A DNA stretch of 64,000 nt from positions 62,001-126,000 of the forward strand of contig CAUJNA010000527.1 in NCBI GenBank assembly GCA_963377175.1. Direction: 5' to 3'. The position numbers were made by a program, and so were the translations under genes. Below, piece by piece: positions 48,701 to 53,805 of this stretch. The first letter of the stretch is position 1. The number at the start of each line of letters is the position of its first letter. The notes below the pieces were generated by a model, which saw only the letters and a program-made list of their open reading frames with translations, was not told the DNA's origin and did no database searches. This stretch comes from Effrenium voratum (taxonomy: Eukaryota > Sar > Dinophyceae > Suessiales > Symbiodiniaceae).

Positions 48701-51700
48701 TTTTCGTGGCTACGCCTATGAAACTGGAACATCCCCACCTCTCCCCCAAGCTCAGAGGCCATGCGTCCGAGGCGCCGCAGGTGAGGTCCCTCCTCCAAAA
48801 AGCCCGTGCCAACGTCCTGGAGCTGATGAACCGCATGTGAGCTCAACCGAGCGAATCGCTCGCAAGCGACCCCGATTTGAGCCCTCAAATCGCCCAAAAC
48901 CTCTACTAGGTCCGCCAGGAGTGCCCTTTTACCCTTTTTGGGGGGAGGGTTCCCCTACTAAAATAGACTGGAGAAAAAAGAAAAAAAACGGTAGCCCCAG
49001 GCTTGGAGGCAGCAGATTTGAGCCCTCAATCGAGCGCCCAAAGCCTCTATTGGCCGGCGTAAGGTCTTCTACCCTGGTTTGGTGGGATTGTAGCATTGAT
49101 GAGGTAATTAAAACAGCGGTATTTGACGCATTGTCCTCAAAACACCAGCATTTAAACTTGACTGCTATTGGGTTGGATCTTTAGACTTTAACTTTTGGGG
49201 AAATAAAAGTGTTTTCCACCAAACCCCCCAAAAAGTTAAACTTTTTGCAGGGGGGTCGCTGCAGCAACCAAGTAAGGTATGGACGATCGGACGACCAAAG
49301 TTCGATGGGTGAGAGCGCTCAAGAAGCTGATCCGGCGAGAGGAATTCAGCCAGGGACTCCTTGAATGTCATGGAGTGAAGGGTTGGGCGAAACCTGCGAC
49401 AGCAACGGCCCAAGCCGGGTTCGCTTTGTTGCCACTCACGGTTTGGTTTCAATTATGAAAGGACACCAAAAGCGAAGCAACACCAGATTTGTTTAGCCTG
49501 TTACTGGGCAGGTTTGACCAATCGTGGCTTGGCCCGACCCTGCGGCTGCGAAGAATCCGTTGCTTTCGGAAAAAGAAAAGAACAAGATCGCCGCGGCCCC
49601 TTTCGGCCTGCCAGCTGCGCCCGGGTCCACGGAAGTCAACCACCGCAAATGTGGATATCGCCACCTCTTCTTTGGGCAAAGCATGAGCGAGTTGGCATCT
49701 GATGGTGAGTTTCATTCTACTTTCCAAATCAAACAACCCTGCACAGGCATTCATAGACTTGGGGGGTCTTTCTGAGCTTCAGAGCTGGTTCTTCATGGTC
49801 TGACCCATTCAAAGGCCCCGATTTCTATATGTGTTTTTTTTGCTGACCCGTTCAGTCCTTGAATATCACAGCCCTGCACATCCATTTCTTTCTGTGCTTC
49901 AACTGTGTCTGACGCGCACGACATTCCCGGCTTTGCCGACCTAGTTGGAACCCAGGATTGATAAACCCTGCTCGATTAACAGGGGATGTTGCAGTTCAGA
50001 GCTTCTGAGCTGAGCTTCAGCCTGCCAGGAGGTGAAGTCAGACCTCAAGTTCCAGTCCCAGGCAGTGCTGGCCTTGCAAGAGGCCGCCGAGGCCTACCTG
50101 GTGGGACTCTTCGAGGAGCGGGACGATTTTTTTTGATCCTGAGCGCTATTGGGCGATTTTCCCTATTCCCTAGGAGGTCTCGAAGTATGGTAGAGTTTGC
50201 AGCATGGTTGGTGTCCATTTGGTTTCCGCGTTTTGACTGAACACAAGGAAACATACAGAACAAGTCAGTAGTTTGGATCGTTTTGGAGGAAGTTTTTCGG
50301 AGCCAAGGTGGGGTGAAAGTTCATCCTCACACTGGACCCGAATCCGCGTGCGACAGGACACCAACCTTTGCGCCATCCACGCGAAGCGTGTGACCATCAT
50401 GCCCAAGGACCGCCTTGGGCAAGACGGTCCCCAGAGTTCTCAGTGCTCCGATGCCTTGTTTCTCGGAAGAGTGTCATTTGAACCACCTGAAACCACCTAA
50501 TTTTTTAAATGTCCGAGTTGAAACCACCAAAACGGGTTTCTTTGTTTTGAAAAGTCGCTGGCAAATCAAGGACCAAACCCAGGGTGTCCTTTAAAGCGGA
50601 GGTCTCGTTTCAGAGGTCCAGACAGCTTGGCGACCTGGCCTCTGTGACCTTCAACCGTTGGTTTTGATTCATGGCACAACTCCATCATTTCTTGACTGCT
50701 ACTGGGCAACGGATCTTTTGGCTTTAACTTTTTGGGTTGAAATAAAGTTGTGCTTTCCACTAAACCCCCCAACAAGTGACACTTTTTGCAGGGGGGTCGC
50801 TGCAGCAACCAAGATTTTGGCGAACTGCCCGCTTTGGCCACCCACAAAGAAAATGGTGCCATCTACTTTCACCCTGGCGTAAATGTTCTGACCTTTTCGA
50901 CAATGACAAAACCAACCCATGAGGGGCAGAAACCAGCGATCCTTGGCAAACAGTTTTGAAGGTAAGCCACGTGCGAAAACAATTCATATTTCAGCAGAAA
51001 GAAAAAGCAGGTTAATTGGGACATGGTTCTAGCCCAAACCTTATGCCCAAGCCATCCCTTGTTCGTTTTGGCCGGTTGTTGGGTTTCGGAAATGTAGGCA
51101 CTTTAGGCATCCCCCATTTCTCGATGTGATGCACGTCTCTTCCATGAGGTTTTTTGGTTTCAAGGCATCTGAATGATGCAGGTGATGCAGCTCAAGATGC
51201 GAAAGCGTCTACCCATCGCGGGCCCTAAAGCCCAACTCCCGCATTTTGAGCTGCATCACCTGCATCATTGAGATATGCCTGGTGTTGCTTCACCCTGGAA
51301 AAGCCAGTGGCAATGCATCATTGAATGAAAGATTGGCCCTACCAATCCATCATCATTCAGGTATGCCCTGTGTTGCCTTCACCCTGGGAAAGCCGGTAGC
51401 ACCTACCAACCCATCATTGCAAAACGCCTCCCGCATGTTGAGCTGCATCACCTGCATCATGGGTTCGCAGTACCTTTCGGTTGCCAAGTTAGACTGCTTT
51501 GGGGAGGAATGGGGAGGAGTTGTTTCCGGAGTGTCACCCTTTTCCGGACTGTCAACCCTTCCTTTGGGCAGGTTTGTTTTTTTGCAAAAATGTCAACAAG
51601 TGCCTCTTGGCTTCTTGGTCCCCAACTTATTTTATTGTGGCTCTTGGGACGGTGTTTTCTCAGGAAGGTCACCCTTCCACCTCCTTCCAGGCCGCCATTC

Positions 51701-51772
51701 CCCCCCCCCTTCGCCCCTCTGCCGTTCGAGGACGTCCAGCTGGCCCGGCGCCTCCGCGGTGAGCGCACCTAG
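16254..51772 (+). CDS. H3: Histone H3, copy 1 (8 exons, 7 introns)
   Basis: Core histone of the nucleosome, nuclear. Eight exons (16254-16279, 18248-18308, 19927-19987, 21184-21225, 22041-22081, 50029-50115, 50357-50407, 51731-51772) join in phase to an initiator Met plus 135 residues, exactly the usual H3 length, ending RRLRGERT and TAG. The histone fold is well kept. Retained lysines include K4, K9, K14, K23, K27, K36, K37, K56, K64, K79, K115 and K122. The tail differs from animal and plant H3 at Q5M, R8Q, T11A, K18E, Q19D, T22A, S28Q, A31V, T32V, G34T, V35M and P38T. Intron donors are GC, GC, GT, GC, GC, GA, GA and every acceptor is AG followed by G. Six introns are 0.24-2.0 kb. Intron 5 is 27.9 kb and holds a complete 3' part of a PPR gene on the same strand. 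Each exon is secure; that exons 1-5 and 6-8 form one transcript is inferred from the perfect join. Confidence 0.75.
16640..16800. repeat. Interstitial telomere-like tract
   Basis: Degenerate CCCTAA/CCCTAAA/CCCAACCA units such as CCCTAACCCTGAACCCTAAC, passing into CCACCCAA repeats. Lies inside H3 copy 1 intron 1. Similar to TTTAGGG-type telomere repeats on the opposite strand. Confidence 0.65.
17252..17363 (+). repeat. Introner B3
   Basis: Full copy in H3 copy 1 intron 1. Confidence 0.85.
17994..18128 (+). repeat. Introner Q3
   Basis: Full copy in H3 copy 1 intron 1. Confidence 0.8.
18248..18308 (+). CDS. H3: H3 copy 1 exon 2
   Basis: Encodes residues 8-28: [20 protein letters not shown] follows the split Q8 codon. 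Preceded by CCCAG; followed by a GC donor (GCGGAG). This is the modified-tail segment, with K18 and Q19 replaced by E and D. Confidence 0.92.
18385..18480 (-). repeat. Introner P2, inverted
   Basis: Reverse copy with AAAATGGGTGGTGAG and CAAAATGGCATCCCATTG, 77 nt after H3 copy 1 exon 2. Confidence 0.7.
18518..18629 (+). repeat. Introner B4
   Basis: Full copy in H3 copy 1 intron 2; right end GGACTAG lacks CC. Confidence 0.8.
18678..18752 (+). repeat. Introner O1
   Basis: Family O, two copies seen: AACCAAGGTGATCACG, ACCTTGTGG, TTGCCTTGGAAGCCAAGGTG. Confidence 0.65.
19775..19897 (+). repeat. Introner F2
   Basis: Full copy ending 29 nt before H3 copy 1 exon 3. Confidence 0.85.
19927..19987 (+). 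CDS. H3: H3 copy 1 exon 3
   Basis: Encodes residues 29-48, [20 protein letters not shown], plus the first base of R49. Preceded by GCAG; the donor is GT (GTGGCT), one of few GT donors in the window. Confidence 0.92.
20023..20151 (+). repeat. Introner R2
   Basis: Full copy 35 nt after H3 copy 1 exon 3. Confidence 0.85.
20471..20588 (+). repeat. Introner K1
   Basis: Family K: CTCAGTTGTTCAGTGGCA, GGTGGCTGCCCCACTAAAA, CTTCCCCAAAAAGGGTTCCC, CACTGAACAACTGAG. In H3 copy 1 intron 3. Confidence 0.85.
21184..21225 (+). CDS. H3: H3 copy 1 exon 4
   Basis: Encodes [14 protein letters not shown] (49-62) and the first base of R63. Acceptor CCAAG, donor GC (GCCGGG). Confidence 0.92.
21281..21404 (+). repeat. 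Introner P3
   Basis: Full copy, 56 nt after H3 copy 1 exon 4; shares most of its length with P1. Confidence 0.8.
21890..21985 (+). repeat. Introner J1
   Basis: Family J: GGCTGTGGGTCAAAAATAGG at one end, a mid-piece AAACATGGTCTAAAACCTG with CCTGGTGGTTT, and the inverted end TTTGACCCACAGCC. Diverged copy ending 55 nt before H3 exon 5. Confidence 0.55.
22041..22081 (+). CDS. H3: H3 copy 1 exon 5
   Basis: Completes R63 and encodes [13 protein letters not shown] (64-76). Acceptor TTCAG. The donor GCGGGC opens the 27.9 kb intron that contains the PPR gene. Confidence 0.92.
22912..23193 (+). other. Open frame upstream of the PPR exons, possible 5' exon
   Basis: A frame without an ATG stays open for about 90 codons, including [19 protein letters not shown], and ends TGA at about 23191. 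It is coding-like but has no family signature. It could be the N-terminal region of the PPR gene or chance. Confidence 0.2.
23375..23443 (+). CDS. PPR exon 1 of those recognised
   Basis: Reads [18 protein letters not shown]; matches the second half of a PPR repeat. Acceptor TTGCAG. The GC donor at 23444 is the least certain border of the gene. Confidence 0.5.
23375..48840 (+). CDS. Pentatricopeptide-repeat protein, 21 recognised exons, 5' end not found
   Basis: PPR proteins bind organellar RNA, usually in plastid or mitochondrion, one helical repeat per nucleotide; that role here is inferred from the family. The exons join in phase to 1575 nt (524 residues and a stop). They show about 14 repeats of the form [18 protein letters not shown] followed by xxALxLLxEM, spaced about 30-37 residues, one repeat per one or two exons. 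Introns are 0.4-2.4 kb. Donors are GC in 14, GA in 4 and GT in 2; acceptors are AG followed by G in 19 of 20. The whole recognised gene lies inside H3 copy 1 intron 5, same strand. The start codon and transit peptide are not identified; a long open frame at about 22912-23193 is a candidate. Exon phases agreeing across 20 junctions make the chain convincing. Confidence 0.82.
23993..24111 (+). repeat. Introner F3
   Basis: Full copy before PPR exon 2. Confidence 0.85.
24252..24326 (+). CDS. PPR exon 2
   Basis: Encodes [18 protein letters not shown] within a repeat. Acceptor CTTGAG, donor GC. It is followed at once by the 8-bp minisatellite in the intron. Confidence 0.65.
24337..24388. repeat. 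(AGCCACCC)n minisatellite
   Basis: Six units of an 8-mer directly after PPR exon 2. Confidence 0.9.
24891..25013 (+). repeat. Introner A5
   Basis: Full copy in the intron before PPR exon 3. It shares about 45 nt of downstream flank with A3. Confidence 0.8.
25132..25194 (+). CDS. PPR exon 3
   Basis: Encodes [20 protein letters not shown] and W. Acceptor CCCAG. A GA donor after TGG lets the repeat continue as [14 protein letters not shown] across the next exon. Confidence 0.8.
25237..25343 (+). repeat. Introner F4
   Basis: Full copy between PPR exons 3 and 4. Confidence 0.85.
25620..25721 (+). CDS. PPR exon 4
   Basis: Encodes [33 protein letters not shown]. Acceptor CCAAG, donor GC. The frame stays open to 25739, but stopping at 25721 keeps the repeat spacing. 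Confidence 0.8.
25832..25920 (+). repeat. Introner B5, left end lost
   Basis: Starts within the element at CACCCTTTTTTGG; right end present. It lies between PPR exons 4 and 5. Confidence 0.75.
26804..26894 (-). repeat. Introner J2
   Basis: Reverse copy ending TTTTTGACCCACAGCC, 76 nt before PPR exon 5. Confidence 0.75.
26971..27088 (+). CDS. PPR exon 5
   Basis: Encodes [20 protein letters not shown] then [20 protein letters not shown]. Acceptor AAGAG; GA donor. The loop before WRDSVELL is about four residues short of the usual repeat. Confidence 0.8.
27188..27325 (+). repeat. Introner I1
   Basis: Family I: GTTGACCCCATATTAATC, CCCAGTTTATTAATAGGGG, TGTCCCTGGG, then the inverted CATAAACTGGGGTTGATTAA. 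Lies 99 nt after PPR exon 5. Confidence 0.85.
27724..27823 (+). repeat. Introner B6
   Basis: Short full copy directly upstream of PPR exon 6. Confidence 0.8.
27843..27934 (+). CDS. PPR exon 6
   Basis: Encodes [20 protein letters not shown] then [10 protein letters not shown]. It starts 20 nt after introner B6. Acceptor TTGAG, donor GC. Confidence 0.8.
27978..28094 (+). repeat. Introner C5
   Basis: Full copy in the intron after PPR exon 6. Confidence 0.85.
28301..28436 (+). repeat. Introner R3
   Basis: Full copy in the intron after PPR exon 6. Confidence 0.85.
29159..29267 (+). repeat. Introner H3
   Basis: Full copy of family H ending 60 nt before PPR exon 7 (not related to histone H3). 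Confidence 0.85.
29328..29389 (+). CDS. PPR exon 7
   Basis: Encodes [20 protein letters not shown] and GA of a Glu codon. Acceptor CCCAG. The GA donor (GACGCT) lets the next exon complete the consensus SACEKAGEW. Confidence 0.85.
29457..29601 (+). repeat. Introner B7
   Basis: Long copy with small internal duplications (CTAGCTAGTAGCTAG). Confidence 0.75.
29603..29700 (+). repeat. Introner A6, left end missing
   Basis: The left CTTCCATTTG is absent where it abuts B7. Centre and right end are degenerate. Confidence 0.6.
29864..29963 (+). repeat. Introner M1
   Basis: Family M: CACTTCCTGAGTTCATGAAC, TTTTGGGAAGACCA, GGTAAATATAAAGTTTG, TTTTTTGGGCCATCCACTCA. Confidence 0.8.
30436..30560 (+). repeat. 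Introner A7
   Basis: Full copy between PPR exons 7 and 8. Confidence 0.85.
30614..30752 (+). repeat. Introner G2
   Basis: Right end diverged (TTTTGCAACCATCCGCAGTA); before PPR exon 8. Confidence 0.75.
30784..30834 (-). repeat. Introner J3, partial, inverted
   Basis: Left arm only; inverse of part of J4, on the other side of PPR exon 8. Confidence 0.7.
30893..30948 (+). CDS. PPR exon 8
   Basis: Encodes [18 protein letters not shown]. Acceptor TCGAG, donor GC. Inverted copies of a family J element lie on either side (30784-30834 and 31014-31200). Confidence 0.85.
31014..31200 (+). repeat. Introner J4 carrying an inserted N2
   Basis: GGGGGTCAAAAATAGG at the left and TTTGACCCACACAC at the right, interrupted by introner N2 at 31034-31130. 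It begins 65 nt after PPR exon 8. Confidence 0.75.
31034..31130 (+). repeat. Introner N2, nested in J4
   Basis: GTACCTGGCGTCTCCATGAC to GTCATGGCGACTCCAGGTAC; inserted within family J. Confidence 0.8.
31930..32022 (-). repeat. Introner A8, inverted
   Basis: The only clear reverse-orientation copy of family A, lying before PPR exon 9. Confidence 0.8.
32168..32272 (+). CDS. PPR exon 9
   Basis: Encodes [32 protein letters not shown] and VV. Acceptor GTCAG. The GC donor splits a Ser codon completed by the next exon. About four residues are missing between SAC and W. Confidence 0.85.
32408..32527 (+). repeat. Introner B8
   Basis: Full copy, 136 nt after PPR exon 9; right end GGAGGAGCTAG. Confidence 0.8.
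32817..32933 (+). repeat. Introner C6
   Basis: Full copy between PPR exons 9 and 10; very close to C1 and C5. Confidence 0.85.
33073..33181 (+). repeat. Introner B9
   Basis: Full copy between PPR exons 9 and 10. Confidence 0.85.
33403..33496 (+). repeat. Introner A9
   Basis: Diverged copy (CTTCCGTTTGCTTAAG) about 100 nt before PPR exon 10. Confidence 0.7.
33598..33671 (+). CDS. PPR exon 10
   Basis: Encodes [20 protein letters not shown] then FQEM. Acceptor TGGAG, donor GC. Confidence 0.88.
34758..34897 (+). repeat. Introner I2
   Basis: Full but diverged at the right end. Confidence 0.75.
34937..35066 (+). repeat. Introner G3
   Basis: Full copy; the phrase CTCACTTGGATGGTCC beside it recurs at 35150. 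Confidence 0.8.
35226..35291 (+). repeat. Introner I3, internally deleted
   Basis: Only the hairpin arms around AATCAACCCCAGTTTAT and its complement remain. Confidence 0.7.
35310..35408 (+). repeat. Introner D2
   Basis: Left end shortened; in the intron before PPR exon 11. Confidence 0.75.
35448..35513 (+). CDS. PPR exon 11
   Basis: Encodes [20 protein letters not shown] then CE. Acceptor TGCAG; one of two GT donors in the gene (GTGTCC). Confidence 0.85.
35893..35990 (+). repeat. Introner M2
   Basis: Full copy 37 nt before PPR exon 12. Confidence 0.8.
36027..36101 (+). CDS. PPR exon 12
   Basis: Encodes [20 protein letters not shown] and TARAS. Acceptor GCGAG, donor GC (GCAGGT). Confidence 0.8.
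36155..36243 (+). repeat. Introner M3
   Basis: Centre shortened; 54 nt after PPR exon 12, so that exon is flanked by two M copies. Confidence 0.75.
36240..36352 (-). repeat. Introner R4, inverted
   Basis: Reverse copy (GATTCCTTTCCCATTCTTTT to CTGGAAAGAATGGGGA) abutting M3. Confidence 0.75.
37076..37220 (+). repeat. Introner G4
   Basis: Full copy ending 45 nt before PPR exon 13. Confidence 0.85.
37266..37337 (+). CDS. PPR exon 13
   Basis: Encodes [20 protein letters not shown] then RLLE. Acceptor CGCAG, donor GC. The next intron holds the (TTTTGGGGGG)n tract. Confidence 0.85.
37484..37612 (+). repeat. Introner R5
   Basis: Full copy after PPR exon 13. Confidence 0.8.
37635..37736 (+). repeat. 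Introner J5
   Basis: Full copy in the intron after PPR exon 13. Confidence 0.75.
37961..38312. repeat. (TTTTGGGGGG)n tract
   Basis: About 34 units of a 10-mer, near perfect, with single-base shortening in two places (near 38065 and 38305). In the intron after PPR exon 13. The G-rich strand is the + (transcript) strand. Confidence 0.97.
38447..38541 (-). repeat. Introner J6
   Basis: Reverse copy abutting K2. Confidence 0.7.
38549..38665 (+). repeat. Introner K2
   Basis: Full copy, about 85 percent like K1 by eye, in the intron after PPR exon 13. Confidence 0.85.
38862..39066. repeat. Cluster of CT, ACATT, TACA, GGCA and CAGA microsatellites
   Basis: CT run at 38862-38880, then ACATT-type units, TACG/TACA units (39000-39020), GGCA units (39021-39058) and CAGA. 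Confidence 0.85.
39316..39407 (+). CDS. PPR exon 14
   Basis: Encodes [20 protein letters not shown] and [10 protein letters not shown]. Its acceptor GGCAAG is the only one in the gene followed by A instead of G, so the 5' border may be off. Confidence 0.85.
40288..40340 (+). CDS. PPR exon 15
   Basis: Encodes [17 protein letters not shown], then T of a Cys codon. The frame appears to hit TGA, but the GA is the intron donor. Joining T to GC of the next exon restores LLSACEQGMKW. Confidence 0.85.
40641..40751 (+). repeat. Introner H4
   Basis: Full copy between PPR exons 15 and 16. Confidence 0.85.
41206..41265 (+). CDS. PPR exon 16
   Basis: Encodes [19 protein letters not shown]. Acceptor GTCGAG, donor GC. 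Confidence 0.85.
42031..42813 (+). other. Coding-like open frames inside a PPR intron
   Basis: Three overlapping frames (42031-42231, 42384-42578, 42517-42813) lie in the intron between PPR exons 16 and 17. The last includes [20 protein letters not shown]. This stretch lacks the usual introners. It may be the remnant of a gene or mobile element; unassigned. Confidence 0.2.
43320..43400 (+). repeat. Introner A10, diverged
   Basis: Centre GGGAATCTATCACTA and right end GCAAAATGGAGG retained; shortened. Confidence 0.6.
43679..43789 (+). CDS. PPR exon 17
   Basis: Encodes [20 protein letters not shown] then [16 protein letters not shown]. Acceptor CGGAG. The GC donor lies inside a GCCGGCGGC run, so it could shift by 3 or 6 nt. 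Confidence 0.82.
43938..44048 (+). repeat. Introner B10
   Basis: Full copy after PPR exon 17. Confidence 0.85.
44296..44403 (+). repeat. Introner C7
   Basis: Full copy after PPR exon 17; right end CAAGCAAG. Confidence 0.8.
45408..45737. repeat. (CATA)n microsatellite
   Basis: About 80 uninterrupted units over 330 bp, bordered on both sides by short TA runs; between PPR exons 17 and 18. Confidence 0.97.
45803..45853 (+). CDS. PPR exon 18
   Basis: Encodes [16 protein letters not shown]. Acceptor TCTCAG, donor GC. It starts 67 nt after the (CATA)n tract. Confidence 0.75.
45893..46396 (+). repeat. Diverged family A copies interrupted by introner I4
   Basis: CTTCCAGTTGCTTGAG at 45893 and two A-like centres (about 45975-46050 and 46318-46395, sharing TTCAAGGGACTCTATGAATA) flank I4. 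This is consistent with insertion into, or duplication of, an older A element. Confidence 0.5.
46098..46226 (+). repeat. Introner I4
   Basis: Near-full copy lying between family A-like remnants. Confidence 0.8.
46995..47050 (+). CDS. PPR exon 19
   Basis: Encodes [19 protein letters not shown] with the split Gly. Joined to the next exon, the repeat spacing is exactly 35 residues. Acceptor TTGAG, donor GC. Confidence 0.82.
47162..47247 (+). repeat. Introner L1
   Basis: Family L: CCCACTTCTGTGATACAA and its inverse CTTGTATCACAGAAGTGG, a long perfect stem. After PPR exon 19. Confidence 0.8.
47628..47755 (-). repeat. Introner R6, inverted
   Basis: Reverse copy ending about 70 nt before PPR exon 20. 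Confidence 0.8.
47828..47890 (+). CDS. PPR exon 20
   Basis: Encodes [20 protein letters not shown] and R. Acceptor CTGAG, donor GT (GTCAAA). Confidence 0.8.
47982..48065 (+). repeat. Introner B11, right end lost
   Basis: Intact to AAAATAGACT, after which the element stops. Confidence 0.75.
48412..48446. repeat. CCCCA-rich tract
   Basis: CCCACCCCACCCCACCCC run in the intron before PPR exon 21. Confidence 0.85.
48781..48840 (+). CDS. PPR exon 21 and stop
   Basis: Encodes [19 protein letters not shown] and TGA, a helical tail after the last partial repeat. Acceptor CCGCAG. It ends 1.2 kb before H3 exon 6. Confidence 0.72.
   Translation: MRSLLQKARANVLELMNRM
48907..48995 (+). repeat. Introner B12, right end lost
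   Basis: Left half only, 66 nt past the PPR stop. The repeated phrase TTTGAGCCCTCAA flanks it (48878 and 49018). Confidence 0.7.
49161..49272 (+). repeat. Introner E2
   Basis: Full copy between the PPR stop and H3 copy 1 exon 6. Confidence 0.85.
50029..50115 (+). CDS. H3: H3 copy 1 exon 6
   Basis: Encodes residues 77-105, beginning [16 protein letters not shown] and ending AYLVGLFE, the long central helix of the histone fold. Acceptor GCCAG; donor GA (GAGCGG). No exons 1-5 of another copy lie between the PPR gene and this exon. Confidence 0.92.
50357..50407 (+). CDS. H3: H3 copy 1 exon 7
   Basis: Encodes [17 protein letters not shown] (106-122), including Cys110, His113, K115 and K122. Acceptor GACAG, donor GA (GACCGC). 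Confidence 0.93.
50692..50813 (+). repeat. Introner E3
   Basis: Full copy in H3 copy 1 intron 7. Confidence 0.85.
51168..51465. repeat. Inverted and direct repeats in H3 intron 7
   Basis: GAGCTGCATCACCTGCATCA occurs at about 51249 and 51440, with its complement at about 51174. CCTGTGTTGCCTTCACCCTG and a near copy occur at about 51277 and 51366. The 51174/51249 pair can form a hairpin. Not an introner family seen elsewhere here. Confidence 0.75.
51731..51772 (+). CDS. H3: H3 copy 1 exon 8, stop
   Basis: Encodes [13 protein letters not shown] and TAG (123-135). Acceptor TCGAG. The C-terminus ends RT where most H3 proteins end RA. Confidence 0.92.
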   Translation, partial: DVQLARRLRGERT

Positions 51773-51929
51773 TCGCAGGCGCAGGGACCGTAGGCGTCGC
51801 GTGGGACCCTGGAAGGCGCTCAGCGCTTCACGGCCAAAATCAAAACCGATTCGGGGAAGTGATCCGGTTAAGGGACGATGTTAGGGATAAATTTGATAAA
51901 TTGCAAAAGCTCCGCCTTGGTTTGTTCTT

Positions 51930-51985
51930 GAAGCATGGTTCTGGGATTACGACCATTCTTGTACCAGGTCTTGATTATGACTCAC
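51930..51985 (+). repeat. Introner Q4, right part only
   Basis: GAAGCATGGTTCTGGGATTA to TGATTATGACTCAC; runs into E4. Confidence 0.7.
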
Positions 51986-51989
51986 TTGC

Positions 51990-52109
51990 TTCACTTCTAT
52001 TGGGCGACGGATCTTTTGGCTTTAACTTTTTGGGTTGAAGTAAAGTTGTGTTTTCCACTAGACCCCCAAAACAGTTAAACTTTTTGCAGGGGGGTCAATA
52101 GCAACCAAG
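51990..52109 (+). repeat. Introner E4
   Basis: Full copy 218 nt past the H3 copy 1 stop; it starts where a partial family Q element ends. Confidence 0.8.
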
Positions 52110-52698
52110 CTTGTTGCTCAGGAAGTGAGGCTGGTTTTGTGCAGGTGTATTGAGTCATTTTGGTTTATAGGACCTAATCCCTTGTAGCTAGCCAACGAGG
52201 GGAAATGTCAACATAGGCATCTGGACCCGGCCAAAATGGCTTCAGGTTTCTTGGCCCAATTGGGAACCCGAACCCAAAAGCTGACAAAACCAGATATCCT
52301 AAGAGACAAACCGCAACCCACGATTCCTTTCAGGGTCTCCAAGTTAGGATGCTTCGCAAGGATCCACCCCTGAGGATGGTGGGCGTTCGACCCCAGGGGA
52401 GGCTGGCCTGCGGACTGGAAATTGCAAGCCAAGACTCCAGCCCAGCCCAAAGAATCAGAAAGGAGTTGAATTAACTTTGCAGTTAGCTCTGTCAGGATTG
52501 TAGGAGCAAACTATGTGCAGTTGTTTAGTCTCCTGCATTGCCTTTTTCGTCCTCTGAAATGCCATTTTAGTAGAGGGTTGAGCCATTGCCTTTTGCAGGG
52601 CACAGTTTGGATGGTGACAGTTCGACATATGTCATCATGCGACATCCCATGTCGCCCTGGCTGATTTGTCTTGAGCATATTACATCTGGGACACACTA
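52110..52698. other. Downstream of H3 copy 1, no gene seen
   Basis: Between introners E4 and Q5; no frame or repeat family stands out. Confidence 0.5.
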
Positions 52699-52851
52699 CG
52701 TGAGCCACAATCAAAGCCCGGGTAGATGGAGGTTTGCAAGGGGATACTCCCAGCCGTAAATAGCTGCGGGAATCCGCCTTCTTAATTCTTGAAGCATTGG
52801 TTCTGGGATTGCGACCTTAGTACCGGGTTTGGAGCACGTGACTCACGTGAC
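52699..52851 (+). repeat. Introner Q5
   Basis: Full copy downstream of H3 copy 1. Confidence 0.8.
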
Positions 52852-53544
52852 TCCCAATTTCCAATCCACTTCCCAATCCACTTCCTGGGGCTCTGCTTCG
52901 CCTTGAGTCTGATAGCCACGGTTATGTTCGGTCTGTAAGGAAATGGATGACATTGGGCACTGGGCACAGTTCGCCAAAGTGCCAGGAAGTTTGGGGGGCC
53001 AGGAACTAAGAGTTGCTCGCCCAAAACAACTTCGGGACACGATTAATACGTTGACCGCGACTCATTTACAGTCAGCCCCCCACAAACCTGATCAAAACCT
53101 TCCCCTAGGCGGTTAGGGCAGAGGGGTGGCTGTGAAGTTATGAAGGAGCCTCGAATTGGCTGAGCCGAAAGATTTGGTGTTGTCCTTGTGGTTTCCCTTC
53201 AGCCCCAAAAAGGACACCCCAAAAAACGACACGTATTTGGGCGGCAGGGGGTTGCACGCATTGTTTTGTGCCGTCGCACAGGTATGCATGTGCATGTGCA
53301 GAATAGCAACGTACACATACCCACTTTTACGTGTGTACGAAAATGAAGATGCGCAAATGGCACCGCCCTTCCAAACAGTACCATCTCAGATAGTCAGAAG
53401 GTTTGCACATGTTAGGTGTAGGTACATGTCACATGTCTAGCCTGATACACCACCCTTGCATCACCTACCATTATACTTGTGTATGGTGTCACACATTATG
53501 TATGTATACATTTGTACATATAATATACACATGGACACTTGCAG

Positions 53545-53691
53545 AACGACCCCTGCACAATATGTGAACACCTGCCAATCGAGTGTTCAGAGCAAATTTC
53601 CGCAGACCAGCCTGGCAAGCCGAGCGAGAGCCGATCTTCCAAGCAATCAAAGCTGCGCGAGCCGTCAAAGAATGGAGCCCTGTAGAGAGCT
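53545..53691 (+). CDS. Unknown gene 2, exon before introner D3
   Basis: After TTGCAG the frame includes TTPAQYVNTCQSSVQSKFPQ and MEPCREL. It ends with two bases of a Leu codon just before GCTCTTCGG, the D3 element end. Another frame in the same stretch is also open to a TAG at 53682. Confidence 0.4.
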
Positions 53692-53805
53692 GCTCTTCGG
53701 TGCATTTTGCTTGGATGTTAGGACTTTAACTTTTTGCCAACTAGTGGGTTTTCCATTAAACCACCAAAAGTTAAACTTTTAGCAGGGGAGCAGAAAGCAA
53801 CCGAG
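53692..53805 (+). repeat. Introner D3, fits as a whole intron
   Basis: GCTCTTCGGTGCATTTTGC to AACCGAG; same relative GC donor and AG acceptor as D1. Confidence 0.85.
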
